Of a DNA stretch of 64,000 nucleotides, positions 26,654 to 34,577 are shown piece after piece (the stretch's first letter is position 1; each line of letters begins with the position of its first letter). Under the pieces are notes generated by a model. That model was given only the letters and a program-made list of their open reading frames with translations. It did not search any database and had not been told where the DNA came from. This stretch comes from Hyphomonadaceae bacterium (GTDB lineage Bacteria; Pseudomonadota; Alphaproteobacteria; Caulobacterales; Aquidulcibacteraceae), in assembly GCA_022841905.1 (NCBI GenBank), contig JALHQO010000008.1, positions 62,001-126,000 of the forward strand, in the 5' to 3' direction. The position numbers and the translations under genes were made by a program.

Positions 26654-28128
26654 GCGGCGAAATCATCACCGTCGAGCAGATGCGCGCCATCGATGCAGCG
26701 AGCGCCGCAGCCGGCGTGCCGACGCGCACGCTGATGGAAAATGCTGGGCGCGCTGTTGCCGAAGCGATTGTCGCGCGCTTCTCGCCGCGGCCGACAGCCG
26801 TGCTGTGTGGGCCAGGAAACAATGGCGGCGACGGCTGGGTGGCGGCGCGGCATTTGAAGGCCATGGGCTGGCCAGTTTGGGTCGAGACGCTCGCGCCACG
26901 CGAACACTTGCGTGGCGATGCAGCCGATGCGGCGGCGGCTTGGGAGGGTGACGTCCATCCGATTGGCGCAGACGCACCGATGGTGGAGCTGTTCGTCGAT
27001 GCGCTCTTCGGCGCGGGCCTGTCGAAGCCGCTCGATGGCGAAGCAGCGCGTTTAGCGGCGTTTTCCGCGCAAAACGCGGCGCGTGTGGTGGCGGTTGACG
27101 TGCCGAGCGGCCTGGTCGGAGACACTGGGCAGCCGATCGGCGACGCATGCTTCCAAGCCGCGCTTACCGTAACCTTCGTGCGCAAGAAGCCCGCACACGT
27201 GCTGATGCCGGGGCGCGCGTATTGCGGCGAAGTCGTCGTCGCCGATATCGGCGCGCCGGAAGCGGTGGTCGCCGCGCAAGGCATCACACTGTGGGAGAAC
27301 GCACCGAGTCTGTGGGCTCTGCCGTGGCCGGTTGAAGACGCGCACAAGCATGAGCGTGGACATGTGATAGTCGCGAGCGGTGGCCGCGCTCGCACTGGCG
27401 CCGCGCGTTTGTCGGCGCGCGCCGCGTTGCGCGCTGGCGCCGGGTTGGTGACGGTGCTTAGCCCGGATGATGCGATCGCGGAGAACGCCGCGCAACTGAC
27501 AGCCATCATGCTGCGCGAAGCGAACGACGAAGCGGCGTTCGCGGAAGCAGCGCGGACGGCGCAAGCGCTATTGATCGGCCCAGCTTTCGGCACAAGCGAT
27601 GCGCACTACAAGAGCTTACTCGCTGCCATCGAAGTCGAGCCACGTTGTCCGCTGGTGCTCGATGCCGACGCAATCACCATGCTCGCGCCGCTCACGCACG
27701 GCTTCACCGAGCGCGATGTGATGACGCCACATGTCGGCGAATTTCGCCGGGCCTTTCCAGGCATCTGGAGTGCGGTGGACGATCGCATCGACGCGGCGCG
27801 CGCGGCGGCGGCCTATGCGCGCTGCGTGGTGCTTCTGAAGGGGCCGGATACGGTGATCGCCGCGCCCGACGGACGCGCGATTGTTAACACGACGGGCTCG
27901 CCGTTCCTGGCGACGGCCGGCTCTGGCGATGTGTTGGCCGGGATCATTGCGGGATTGATCGGGCAGGGGATGGACAGCTTTGAAGCCGCGGCCGCTGCGG
28001 CATGGCTGCACGGAAAGTGCGGCGAGGCGATAGGTCCGGGCCTCATCGCTGAGGATTTATCCGAGATTTTACCGCGCATCCTCAACGGCTTGGCCCCGAA
28101 CCGGCTGCAGCGTACCCCCGAGGGCTGA
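26650..28128 (+). CDS. nnr: Bifunctional NAD(P)H-hydrate epimerase / ADP-dependent NAD(P)H-hydrate dehydratase
   Basis: This enzyme repairs NADH and NADPH that have become hydrated, first epimerising S/R hydrates and then dehydrating the S form with ADP. The 492-residue fusion is typical of bacteria. The N-terminal epimerase domain (about 1-210) shows TLMENAGRAVAEAI and GPGNNGGDGWVAARHL. The C-terminal ribokinase-like dehydratase domain (about 230-485) shows VLDADAITML, MTPHVGEFRRAF and the catalytic NTTGSPFLATAGSGDVLAG. It is coupled to the histidine phosphatase by a 4-base overlap. Confidence 0.95.
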   Translation: MSGEIITVEQMRAIDAASAAAGVPTRTLMENAGRAVAEAIVARFSPRPTAVLCGPGNNGGDGWVAARHLKAMGWPVWVETLAPREHLRGDAADAAAAWEGDVHPIGADAPMVELFVDALFGAGLSKPLDGEAARLAAFSAQNAARVVAVDVPSGLVGDTGQPIGDACFQAALTVTFVRKKPAHVLMPGRAYCGEVVVADIGAPEAVVAAQGITLWENAPSLWALPWPVEDAHKHERGHVIVASGGRARTGAARLSARAALRAGAGLVTVLSPDDAIAENAAQLTAIMLREANDEAAFAEAARTAQALLIGPAFGTSDAHYKSLLAAIEVEPRCPLVLDADAITMLAPLTHGFTERDVMTPHVGEFRRAFPGIWSAVDDRIDAARAAAAYARCVVLLKGPDTVIAAPDGRAIVNTTGSPFLATAGSGDVLAGIIAGLIGQGMDSFEAAAAAAWLHGKCGEAIGPGLIAEDLSEILPRILNGLAPNRLQRTPEG

Positions 28129-28195
28129 TCTGGCCTGTATCGGGCCCTAGTTTTGGGTTAACCCTTGCGAGGGACGTAGGAACAGGGGTCAGTTC

Positions 28196-28879
28196 ATGGT
28201 TTGGTGGTGGTGGATTATCCCCGGCTTCGTAGCCGTGATCGGCTTGGCTTTCGTGCTGAGCGGGCTGGGATGGATGTTTCGGGGACGTCCGTTCAAGGGC
28301 GGACGGGGTGTTCTGGGCGGAGGCTTGTTTCTGGGCGTTGGCGCAATCGTCGGCCTCTTGGGCCTCAACGTGCAGACCTATCACCGCCTGACTTATGAGC
28401 GCCCTGTCGCGACCATCGAACTCCGCCAAGCCGGCCCGCAACTCTTCAACGCAACGGTCGTCGAACCGCCGACGGAGCAGGATCCTGAAGGGATTACGCG
28501 CGAATTCGAATTGCACGGCGATGAATGGCGCATCGAAGCCCGGGTGCTGAAATGGCAGTCCTGGGCCAATGTTCTGGGCCTCGATTCACAATACCGACTG
28601 GACCGCTTTTCGGGCCGCTACACCGATACGCAGCAAGAGTTAACGGGCGAGCGCAGCGCCTTCGATATCCGCCCAGTGCGCCAAAGTGGCATCGATCTTT
28701 GGCCGGTGGTGGATGAGTACAATCAGTACCTGCCGCTGGTGGACACGCTTTATGGTTCCGGCGCTTACATGCCGATGGCCGATGGCGCGCGCTACGAGGT
28801 GCGCATCACTCAGAACGGCCTGATCGCACGCCCGACCAACGAAATCGCGGCCCAGGCTTCATCGAGCGGGTGGGAGTAA
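28196..28879 (+). CDS. Membrane-anchored protein of unknown function
   Basis: A 227-residue protein with two N-terminal hydrophobic segments: MVWWWWIIPGFVAVIGLAFV (residues 1-22) and about 41-60 (VLGGGLFLGVGAIVGLLG). A soluble domain without recognised motifs follows (FELHGDEWRIEARVLKWQSW, DSQYRLDRFSGRYTD). Related alphaproteobacterial proteins are often labelled cation or multidrug efflux, but nothing here supports transport, so I call it unknown. The ATG at 28196 follows AGGGG. It overlaps the convergent nuclease gene by 21 bases. Confidence 0.75.
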   Translation: MVWWWWIIPGFVAVIGLAFVLSGLGWMFRGRPFKGGRGVLGGGLFLGVGAIVGLLGLNVQTYHRLTYERPVATIELRQAGPQLFNATVVEPPTEQDPEGITREFELHGDEWRIEARVLKWQSWANVLGLDSQYRLDRFSGRYTDTQQELTGERSAFDIRPVRQSGIDLWPVVDEYNQYLPLVDTLYGSGAYMPMADGARYEVRITQNGLIARPTNEIAAQASSSGWE

Positions 28880-29245
28880 CCACGCTCCCACGCAGAAGTT
28901 TGCTTTCCGGCCGCGCCAGGGCTGGGCGAGGCCGCGCGCGATAAGGCGCTCGCCCAGGTCGACGCCATCGATCTCGATGCGTGCGATGACGCGGCCATAG
29001 CGGTCGCGCCGGCCGACTGGGTGCGCCTCAACACTGCGGGCTTGCTGGAGCCAAGCGGCGACGTAAGCCGTGGCGGCCGCGCCGAGCACGCGCTCTTCCG
29101 GGCATTCCGGTCGTGAGCCGGTTTCAGGAGCATCAATGTTTTCAAGACGATAGCGATCTCCTGCCGCGTCGCGCAGCGTGTCGCCGTCGATCGCTTGCGG
29201 GTGCGACAGGGCCAAGCCGAGGGCGAGCAGAATCTGCATCGCCAT
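28859..29245 (-). CDS. Secreted thermonuclease (SNase-like) family protein
   Basis: A staphylococcal-nuclease-fold protein of about 128 residues. Active-site elements are DGDTLRDAAGDRYRLENIDAPE (calcium-ligand Asp and catalytic Arg), the ERVLGAAATAYVAAWL helix with the catalytic glutamate region, and DRYGRVIARI with the second arginine. A short hydrophobic N-terminus (MQILLALGLALS) suggests export. The start is uncertain: ATG at 29245, ATG at 29239, or a TTG at 29275, none with a good ribosome site. It ends inside the preceding convergent gene (21-base overlap) and lies just downstream of tRNA-Leu. Confidence 0.8.
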   Translation of the reverse strand: MAMQILLALGLALSHPQAIDGDTLRDAAGDRYRLENIDAPETGSRPECPEERVLGAAATAYVAAWLQQARSVEAHPVGRRDRYGRVIARIEIDGVDLGERLIARGLAQPWRGRKANFCVGAWLLPPAR

Positions 29246-29291
29246 CAGCGATAGCACGCAAAGGTTGCAATACAACCTTAACGAGAGTTCT

Positions 29292-29376
29292 TGGTGCGGA
29301 CGCCGGGACTCGAACCCGGACGCCTCTCGGCGCCAGAACCTAAATCTGGTGCGTCTACCAGTTCCGCCACGTCCGC
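29292..29376 (-). tRNA. tRNA-Leu (anticodon TAG)
   Basis: The minus strand folds as a class II tRNA. The acceptor is GCGGACG paired with CGTCCGC, then discriminator A and an encoded CCA. The D-arm is GCGGAACTGGTAGACGC, and the anticodon stem CCAGA/TCTGG encloses TTTAGGT, giving anticodon TAG. A variable arm (GCGCCGAGAGGCGT region) and T-loop GGTTCGAGTCC follow. It reads CTA and related CTN leucine codons. Confidence 0.96.
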
Positions 29377-29525
29377 GACCGAGGGTCGTTTAGAGGCGTC
29401 GCGTGCGTGGGTAAATGGCAAGCGCCGCGACCCGCCCGCGCGTGGACAGCCACCGCACCCCATGCCATAAGCCCGCGCTTCATTAAATCGGCGCCGGCGG
29501 CAGAGGACTTGCAGCCCTGGCGGCC

Positions 29526-30926
29526 ATGTCGAAAGCCCGTCTTATGCAGCTCACCCAGCGCCGTTCCGAAGGTCTCTTGCGCGTTTACGACGTCGTCGTG
29601 CCCGCTGCCGAATTGCAGCAACGCTTGAACGCCAAGATCGCCGAAGTGCAGCCGAAGGTGCGCATCAATGGCTTCCGTCCTGGCAAAGTGCCGGCGAGCC
29701 ACATCCGCAAGGTCTACGGCCAAGGGATGATGCAGGACATCATCAACGAGACGGCGCAGAAATCGATCCGCGAAAGCATGGATAAGGTGCGCGCCGCGTC
29801 CGAACCGTCGCTCGATATGAAGAGCGATATCGCGAAGGTCGTCGAAGGCTCGGCGGATCTGCAATTCGAACTCACGCTCGAAGTGATGCCCGATTTCGAA
29901 CCGATCGATCTGAAGACGGTGTCGATCACGCGCCCGACTGCGCCGGTGACGGATGAGCAGGTCGAGGAGCAGCTCAACGAATTGGCGCAAGCCCAGCGTG
30001 GCTTTGAAGACAAAGAGGGCCCCGCCGCCGATGGCGATGAGCTGACGTTCGACTTTCTTGGCAAGATCGATGGCGAAGCTTTCGATGGCGGCGCTGCAGA
30101 AGGTGCGCGCCTTGTTATCGGTTCGAAGCAATTCATTCCGGGCTTCGAAGAACAATTGGTCGGCGCCAAAGCAGGCGACGAGCGCGTGCTGAACGTCACG
30201 TTCCCGGAAGACTACCAAGCCAAGCATCTCGCCGGCAAAGCGGCGACGTTCGAAACCAAAGTGCACGCCGTGCGTAAGCCGAAAGAGGGCGCGCCGGACG
30301 ATGCTTGGGCAAGCCAACTTGGCTTCGACAGCCTGACTGCAATCAAGGACGCCTTGCGCCAGCGCATCGAGAGCGAACACAACGCGCAGTCGCGCACCAA
30401 AGCCAAGCGCGCTCTGTTCGACACGTTCGATAGCGAGCACGATTTCGATTTGCCGCCGCGCATGGTGGAAGCCGAGTTCGATCAGATTTGGCGCCAAGTG
30501 GAAGCCGATCGCGCCGCCGGCCGCGGCGATCCGTCGGACGAGGGCAAGAGCGACGACGACCTAAAGGCCGAGTATCGCAACATTGCCGAACGCCGCGTGC
30601 GCCTCGGCCTGCTGCTGGCCGAGATCGGCCGTCGTCACAATATTCAGGTCAGCGATGAAGAAGTCGGCCGGGCGATCTCGCAGCAGGCGCGTCAATTCCC
30701 CGGCCAAGAGCGCCAGGTGATCGAAGCCTACCAGCGCAATCCAAACCTAGTCGCCCAGGTGCGTGCGCCGCTCTACGAAGAGAAGGTGGTCGATTACATC
30801 ATGGAGTTGGTGAAGGTCACCAATGAGACGGTCGATCGCGAAACGCTCTTTGCCGAAGAGGAGCCGCCGGTGGCGAAGCCTGTGAAAAAGGCCAAGAAAG
30901 CCAAGGCCGAGAAGGCCGAAGGTTAA
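29526..30926 (+). CDS. tig: Trigger factor (ribosome-bound chaperone and prolyl isomerase)
   Basis: Trigger factor binds nascent chains at the ribosome exit and has FKBP-type prolyl isomerase activity. The 466-residue protein has the ribosome-docking signature VRINGFRPGKVPASHIRKVYG, the FKBP domain around GDELTFDFLGKIDGEAFDGG and a long helical C-terminal chaperone domain with a lysine-rich tail (VKKAKKAKAEKAEG). Family alignment suggests translation may begin at the ATG at 29544 (MQLTQRRSEGLLRVYDVVVP), the usual first residues, but neither start has a good ribosome site. It heads the tig-clpP-clpX-lon-hup cluster. Confidence 0.95.
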   Translation: MSKARLMQLTQRRSEGLLRVYDVVVPAAELQQRLNAKIAEVQPKVRINGFRPGKVPASHIRKVYGQGMMQDIINETAQKSIRESMDKVRAASEPSLDMKSDIAKVVEGSADLQFELTLEVMPDFEPIDLKTVSITRPTAPVTDEQVEEQLNELAQAQRGFEDKEGPAADGDELTFDFLGKIDGEAFDGGAAEGARLVIGSKQFIPGFEEQLVGAKAGDERVLNVTFPEDYQAKHLAGKAATFETKVHAVRKPKEGAPDDAWASQLGFDSLTAIKDALRQRIESEHNAQSRTKAKRALFDTFDSEHDFDLPPRMVEAEFDQIWRQVEADRAAGRGDPSDEGKSDDDLKAEYRNIAERRVRLGLLLAEIGRRHNIQVSDEEVGRAISQQARQFPGQERQVIEAYQRNPNLVAQVRAPLYEEKVVDYIMELVKVTNETVDRETLFAEEEPPVAKPVKKAKKAKAEKAEG

Positions 30927-31030
30927 TCACACAATCGGCCACGCGCAGGCTTGGGGCTTGCGGCGACCGGTTAAGCGTCAAATATGACGAGCGCGCCGGG
31001 GCGATTCCTGGCGCTCCCTGAAAGGCCGCC

Positions 31031-31675
31031 ATGTCCTCGTTCGATCCGATCGCCCGATACGCCAACCTCGTTCCGATGGTGGTGGAGCAAACCAGCCGCG
31101 GCGAGCGCGCCTTCGATATTTTCTCACGGCTCCTGAAGGAGCGGATCATTTTCGTGACCGGCGGCGTCGAGGACGGTCTCGCGAGCCTGGTGACGGCGCA
31201 GCTTCTGTTCTTGGAGTCCGAAAACCCGAAGCGCGAAATCGCTATGTATATCAACAGCCCCGGCGGCATCGTCACCTCCGGCCTCGCGATCTACGACACC
31301 ATGCAATACATCCGCAGCCCGGTTAGCACGGTGTGCATCGGCCAAGCTGCTTCGATGGGCTCGCTGCTCTTGGCAGCTGGCGAGCCGGGTCTGCGCATCT
31401 GCCTACCGAATGCACGCGTGATGGTTCACCAGCCTTCAGGCGGCTTCCGCGGCCAAGCCTCGGATATCGAACGCCACGCCGAAGACATCATCGCCACCAA
31501 GCGCCGCCTGAACGAAATCTACGTCCGACACACCGGCCAGCCCTATGAACGGGTGGAGCGGACGCTCGACCGCGACCATTTCATGACCGCGGAGGAGGCC
31601 CGCGCGTTCGGGATCGTCGATCGCGTGTACGAAAAGCGCGAACTGTCGGAGGGCGGCCTAACCGGCGCGGCGTAA
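31031..31675 (+). CDS. clpP: ATP-dependent Clp protease proteolytic subunit ClpP
   Basis: ClpP forms the 14-subunit proteolytic chamber used by ClpX and ClpA. The 214-residue protein has the full serine-protease triad: Ser108 in [11 protein letters not shown], His133 in [10 protein letters not shown] and Asp182 in [12 protein letters not shown]. The [20 protein letters not shown] segment and the [11 protein letters not shown] helix are typical. In Caulobacter-type bacteria ClpXP degrades cell-cycle regulators such as CtrA, with PopA as one of the adaptors; a PopA-like gene is at 48.9-50.2 kb. The clpX gene follows after one interposed gene. Confidence 0.97.
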   Translation: MSSFDPIARYANLVPMVVEQTSRGERAFDIFSRLLKERIIFVTGGVEDGLASLVTAQLLFLESENPKREIAMYINSPGGIVTSGLAIYDTMQYIRSPVSTVCIGQAASMGSLLLAAGEPGLRICLPNARVMVHQPSGGFRGQASDIERHAEDIIATKRRLNEIYVRHTGQPYERVERTLDRDHFMTAEEARAFGIVDRVYEKRELSEGGLTGAA

Positions 31676-31715
31676 CTCGACGCGCTGAGCAGTCCATCGG
31701 TCGCAGACATATTGT

Positions 31716-31745
31716 CTATCGATATATTATATTGAATATCGATAT
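31716..31745 (+). promoter_or_regulatory. Tandem ATATCGATAT-type palindromes upstream of the secreted-protein gene
   Basis: TATCGATAT occurs at 31717-31725 and again at 31737-31745, a 20-base centre-to-centre distance, two helical turns. The second copy is a full ten-base palindrome, ATATCGATAT. The region is strikingly AT-rich (31710-31746) in a high-GC chromosome. It lies 38-67 bases before the start codon of the downstream gene. It is a plausible operator or promoter control region; the regulator is unknown. Confidence 0.55.
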
Positions 31746-31782
31746 GCCGATTGTAGCGAAGCTCGGCATGGGAGATCGACCG

Positions 31783-32658
31783 ATGAAACTTAGACATGCG
31801 TTCGCCGCCATCGCCTGCCTCATGCTCACACCGGCAGCCGCTCTGGCGCAGGATGAAGAAGAAGTCGTCATCACTGGAACGCGGCTCCGCGATGCCGTGC
31901 GAGACTTTGTGGGCGCGGTCACCGTGGAGACAGGCGGAGATGACCAGGTAGCACGCTGGGACGGTCGGGTTTGTCCCGGCGTTATCGGGATGGCGCCGAC
32001 CCAAGCTCAGGCGGTCGTCGATCGTGTTGCGATGCATGCGCTTGATTTAGGCCTTCAGGTCGGTGAACCCGGATGCGCCGCCAATCTTCTTGTTATTTTT
32101 ACCAGGGATTCCGACACCGTTGCGCGTGAACTGGTGGCCCAACACCGCCGTGCGCTCGGTTATTACGATGGTGACGGCAATACACGCGGCCGCGCCGCCT
32201 TAACTGATTTTGCGGAGACATCGCGGCCGGTGCGCTGGTGGCACGTAGCCAACACCGCGGACGAAAGCGGTTTTATTATTCAAGACAGCGATATTACTGG
32301 AGCGCCGCCTCCGACCGTGCAGGGCCCCCCTGGTGGCTCGCGGATCAACCGCGCCACCCAACAGGTGTTTTCACGCGTCATCGTTATCGTTGACGCGGAC
32401 CGGGTGACCGGCGCGCGCGTGGGCACGATTGCGGATTATGTATCCATGGCGGCCTTGGCTCAGTTGGATCCGGACGCTGATACCACCCAGTGGCCGACTA
32501 TCCTGAATGCCTTCCGCGCCGGCGTGCCGGAGGACGAGATCGTGCTGACGGAGTGGGATGTTTCCTACCTCCGGGGCCTCTATGGCGCCGACGGCAATCG
32601 TTCCGGCGGCTCCCAGCGTCGAGCGATCCAGAGGGCTGTTGTGGAGGGTGGCGAGTAA
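31783..32658 (+). CDS. Secreted protein of unknown function between clpP and clpX
   Basis: A 291-residue exported protein. The signal peptide is MKLRHAFAAIACLMLTPAAA with cleavage after ALA before QDEEE. Next comes an EEVVITGTRLRDAVRDFV stretch, reminiscent of the VVVTG plug start of TonB-dependent receptors, but there is no barrel after it. The body has RVCPGVIGM, a conserved-looking GEPGCAANLLVIFT with two likely disulfide cysteines, and RVIVIVDADRVTGARVGTIA. I recall similar secreted proteins in Caulobacterales and sphingomonads, none with a known role. The ATG at 31783 follows GGGAGAT. It splits the usual clpP-clpX pair. Confidence 0.82.
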   Translation: MKLRHAFAAIACLMLTPAAALAQDEEEVVITGTRLRDAVRDFVGAVTVETGGDDQVARWDGRVCPGVIGMAPTQAQAVVDRVAMHALDLGLQVGEPGCAANLLVIFTRDSDTVARELVAQHRRALGYYDGDGNTRGRAALTDFAETSRPVRWWHVANTADESGFIIQDSDITGAPPPTVQGPPGGSRINRATQQVFSRVIVIVDADRVTGARVGTIADYVSMAALAQLDPDADTTQWPTILNAFRAGVPEDEIVLTEWDVSYLRGLYGADGNRSGGSQRRAIQRAVVEGGE

Positions 32659-32962
32659 GGGCGCTTGAAGCCGGCGCGCTTTAGGGCCATGTCCGGTCTA
32701 GTTAAAGGGTGCCCACCTGGGTTTATGAGAAGCGGGACCTGTTCTCGCCACCGGGTCGCAGGCCGGCGCATCACAGCGCCGGCCATTGCGGCCCCATCCT
32801 TGCTATGATCGTATGAACCCCGGTCGGTGCGGCCGGTTGGTGAACGCTTTTGAAAGGGATCGCGGTCAAGCATTCGACTTAAGAGGGACGAAGGGGGGCC
32901 ATGAGCCCGCCGTTTTCACTCTATATCGAAAGGCTTGGGGGCACTCCCTCGAAGGATCGCTA
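32659..32962. other. Intergenic region upstream of clpX
   Basis: About 304 bases without a supported gene. It contains a perfect 9-base-pair hairpin at 32761-32784 (GGCCGGCGC, loop ATCACA, GCGCCGGCC). With no T-run after it, this is only a weak terminator candidate for the preceding gene. The remainder probably holds the clpX promoter; I could not assign boxes with confidence. Confidence 0.5.
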
Positions 32963-34234
32963 ATGAGCAAAGGCGCCACAGGCGGAGAGTCGAAGAACAC
33001 TCTGTACTGTTCATTCTGCGGCAAGAGCCAGCATGAGGTCCGCAAGCTGATTGCGGGCCCGACCGTGTTCATCTGCGATGAATGCGTTGAGCTCTGCATG
33101 GACATCATCCGCGAGGAGCACAAAACCTCGCTCGTGAAGTCGAAGGAAGGGGTGCCGTCTCCGAAGGAGATCAAGGGCGTCCTCGACGATTACGTCGTCG
33201 GTCAGGACCACGCCAAGCGCGTGCTCTCGGTGGCGGTGCACAATCACTACAAGCGCCTGAACCACGCCGCCAAGAATGGCGATGTTGAACTGGCGAAGTC
33301 GAACATTCTGCTGATCGGCCCGACAGGTTGCGGCAAAACGCTGCTGGCGCAGACGCTGGCGCGCATCATCGACGTGCCGTTCACGATGGCGGACGCCACC
33401 ACGCTGACCGAAGCCGGTTACGTTGGCGAGGATGTCGAGAACATCATTCTGAAGCTGCTGCAGTCGGCGGACTACAACGTCGAACGCGCACAGCGCGGCA
33501 TCGTCTACATCGACGAAGTCGACAAGATTTCGCGCAAGTCCGACAATCCGAGCATCACGCGCGATGTGTCGGGCGAAGGCGTGCAGCAAGCGCTGCTGAA
33601 AATCATGGAAGGCACAGTTGCCAGCGTTCCGCCGCAAGGCGGGCGCAAGCATCCGCAGCAAGAATTCCTGCAAGTCGACACGACGAACATCCTGTTCATC
33701 TGCGGCGGTGCGTTTGCTGGTCTCGACAAGATCATCAGCCAGCGTGGCAAGGGCTCCGCGATCGGTTTCGGCGCGACAGTGCGTTCGGAAGAGGATCGCC
33801 GCACTGGTGAAATCCTGCGCGAGATCGAGCCGGACGATTTGCTGAAGTTCGGCCTCATCCCGGAATTCGTCGGCCGTCTGCCGGTGTTAGCGACGCTCGA
33901 GGATCTCGACGAGCCGGCGCTCATCACCATCCTCACCGAGCCGAAGAACGCGCTCGTGAAGCAATATCAGCGCATGTTCGAGATGGAGAACGTAAAGCTC
34001 ACGTTCCCTGCGGAAGCGCTGTCGGCGATCGCGAAGAAGGCAATCGGCCGCAAGACCGGCGCGCGTGGTCTGCGCTCGATCCTCGAAGGCATTCTGCTCG
34101 ACACGATGTTCGAGCTTCCTTCGATGCGGAGCGTCGAAGAAGTTGTTGTTTCGGCTGACGTGGTCGATGGCCGCGCCAAGCCACTGCAAATTCACTCCGC
34201 CGAACGCCGCGACGGCACGGGCACAGCGAGCTAA
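32963..34234 (+). CDS. clpX: ATP-dependent Clp protease ATP-binding subunit ClpX
   Basis: ClpX unfolds substrates and feeds them to ClpP. At 423 residues it matches the family. The N-terminal zinc-binding domain has [13 protein letters not shown] and [10 protein letters not shown] (four cysteines), which dimerises and binds adaptors. The AAA+ core has Walker [16 protein letters not shown], Walker [11 protein letters not shown], the pore-loop-type GYVGEDVEN segment and arginine-finger region, and the IGF-type loop that docks ClpP is in the SAIGFGATV segment. The ATG at 32963 follows GAAGGATCG. A longer in-frame start would give a non-homologous leader. Confidence 0.97.
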   Translation: MSKGATGGESKNTLYCSFCGKSQHEVRKLIAGPTVFICDECVELCMDIIREEHKTSLVKSKEGVPSPKEIKGVLDDYVVGQDHAKRVLSVAVHNHYKRLNHAAKNGDVELAKSNILLIGPTGCGKTLLAQTLARIIDVPFTMADATTLTEAGYVGEDVENIILKLLQSADYNVERAQRGIVYIDEVDKISRKSDNPSITRDVSGEGVQQALLKIMEGTVASVPPQGGRKHPQQEFLQVDTTNILFICGGAFAGLDKIISQRGKGSAIGFGATVRSEEDRRTGEILREIEPDDLLKFGLIPEFVGRLPVLATLEDLDEPALITILTEPKNALVKQYQRMFEMENVKLTFPAEALSAIAKKAIGRKTGARGLRSILEGILLDTMFELPSMRSVEEVVVSADVVDGRAKPLQIHSAERRDGTGTAS

Positions 34235-34258
34235 CGCCACATCCATAGTTACGTGAAG

Positions 34259-34288
34259 CGCCTCTTCCCCTAGCGGGAGGAGGCGTTT
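34259..34288 (+). terminator. Intrinsic terminator after clpX
   Basis: CGCCTCTTCCC pairs with GGGAGGAGGCG around a short CTAGC loop (one mismatch possible), followed directly by TTTT. It begins 25 bases after the clpX stop and separates clpX from lon transcription. Confidence 0.8.
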
Positions 34289-34489
34289 TGCATTGAAGCG
34301 CCAGGCATTGAAGCCGCGCTCGCGCGTTCCCAAATGGTGGCGCGAACCACTGCACGTTTCGGCCCCGTTCCTGGCTCTCAGCTGAATGCCAACTGAACGT
34401 TAGGACGAATCGTCCGGTTCTGAGCGCGCGGAGTCGCGCGGGAACTTGAGCGTCGTTTGCTTGCCTCCACAGCGCGTGTCCGAGTGACA

Positions 34490-34520
34490 CTTGAAGGAGG
34501 AGGCAAACGCTTCCACATTT
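34490..34520 (+). promoter_or_regulatory. Candidate sigma-32 (RpoH) heat-shock promoter of lon
   Basis: The -35 element CTTGAA (34490-34495) matches the RpoH consensus exactly. After 17 bases, CCACATTT (34513-34520) differs by one base from the CCCCATTT-type -10 element. It lies about 58 bases before the lon ATG. Lon is a classic heat-shock gene, so the placement is sensible. Confidence 0.55.
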
Positions 34521-34577
34521 TAATCTGTTAACGGTGCGGTGGGGCTGGGTCCCGCGTTCGCGCCAAAGGAGTGCCAG

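Larger units (their letters stand above)
34235..34577. other. Intergenic region between clpX and lon
   Basis: 343 bases without a supported gene. It holds the clpX terminator (34259-34288), a loosely complementary pair of GTTTGC...CCTCC / GGAGG...GCAAAC segments around 34456-34510, and the lon heat-shock-type promoter and ribosome site at its end. Confidence 0.6.

Noticed and set aside
28196-28879. Efflux-pump annotation for the unknown membrane protein
   Set aside because: Only two N-terminal membrane helices and no transporter motif are visible.
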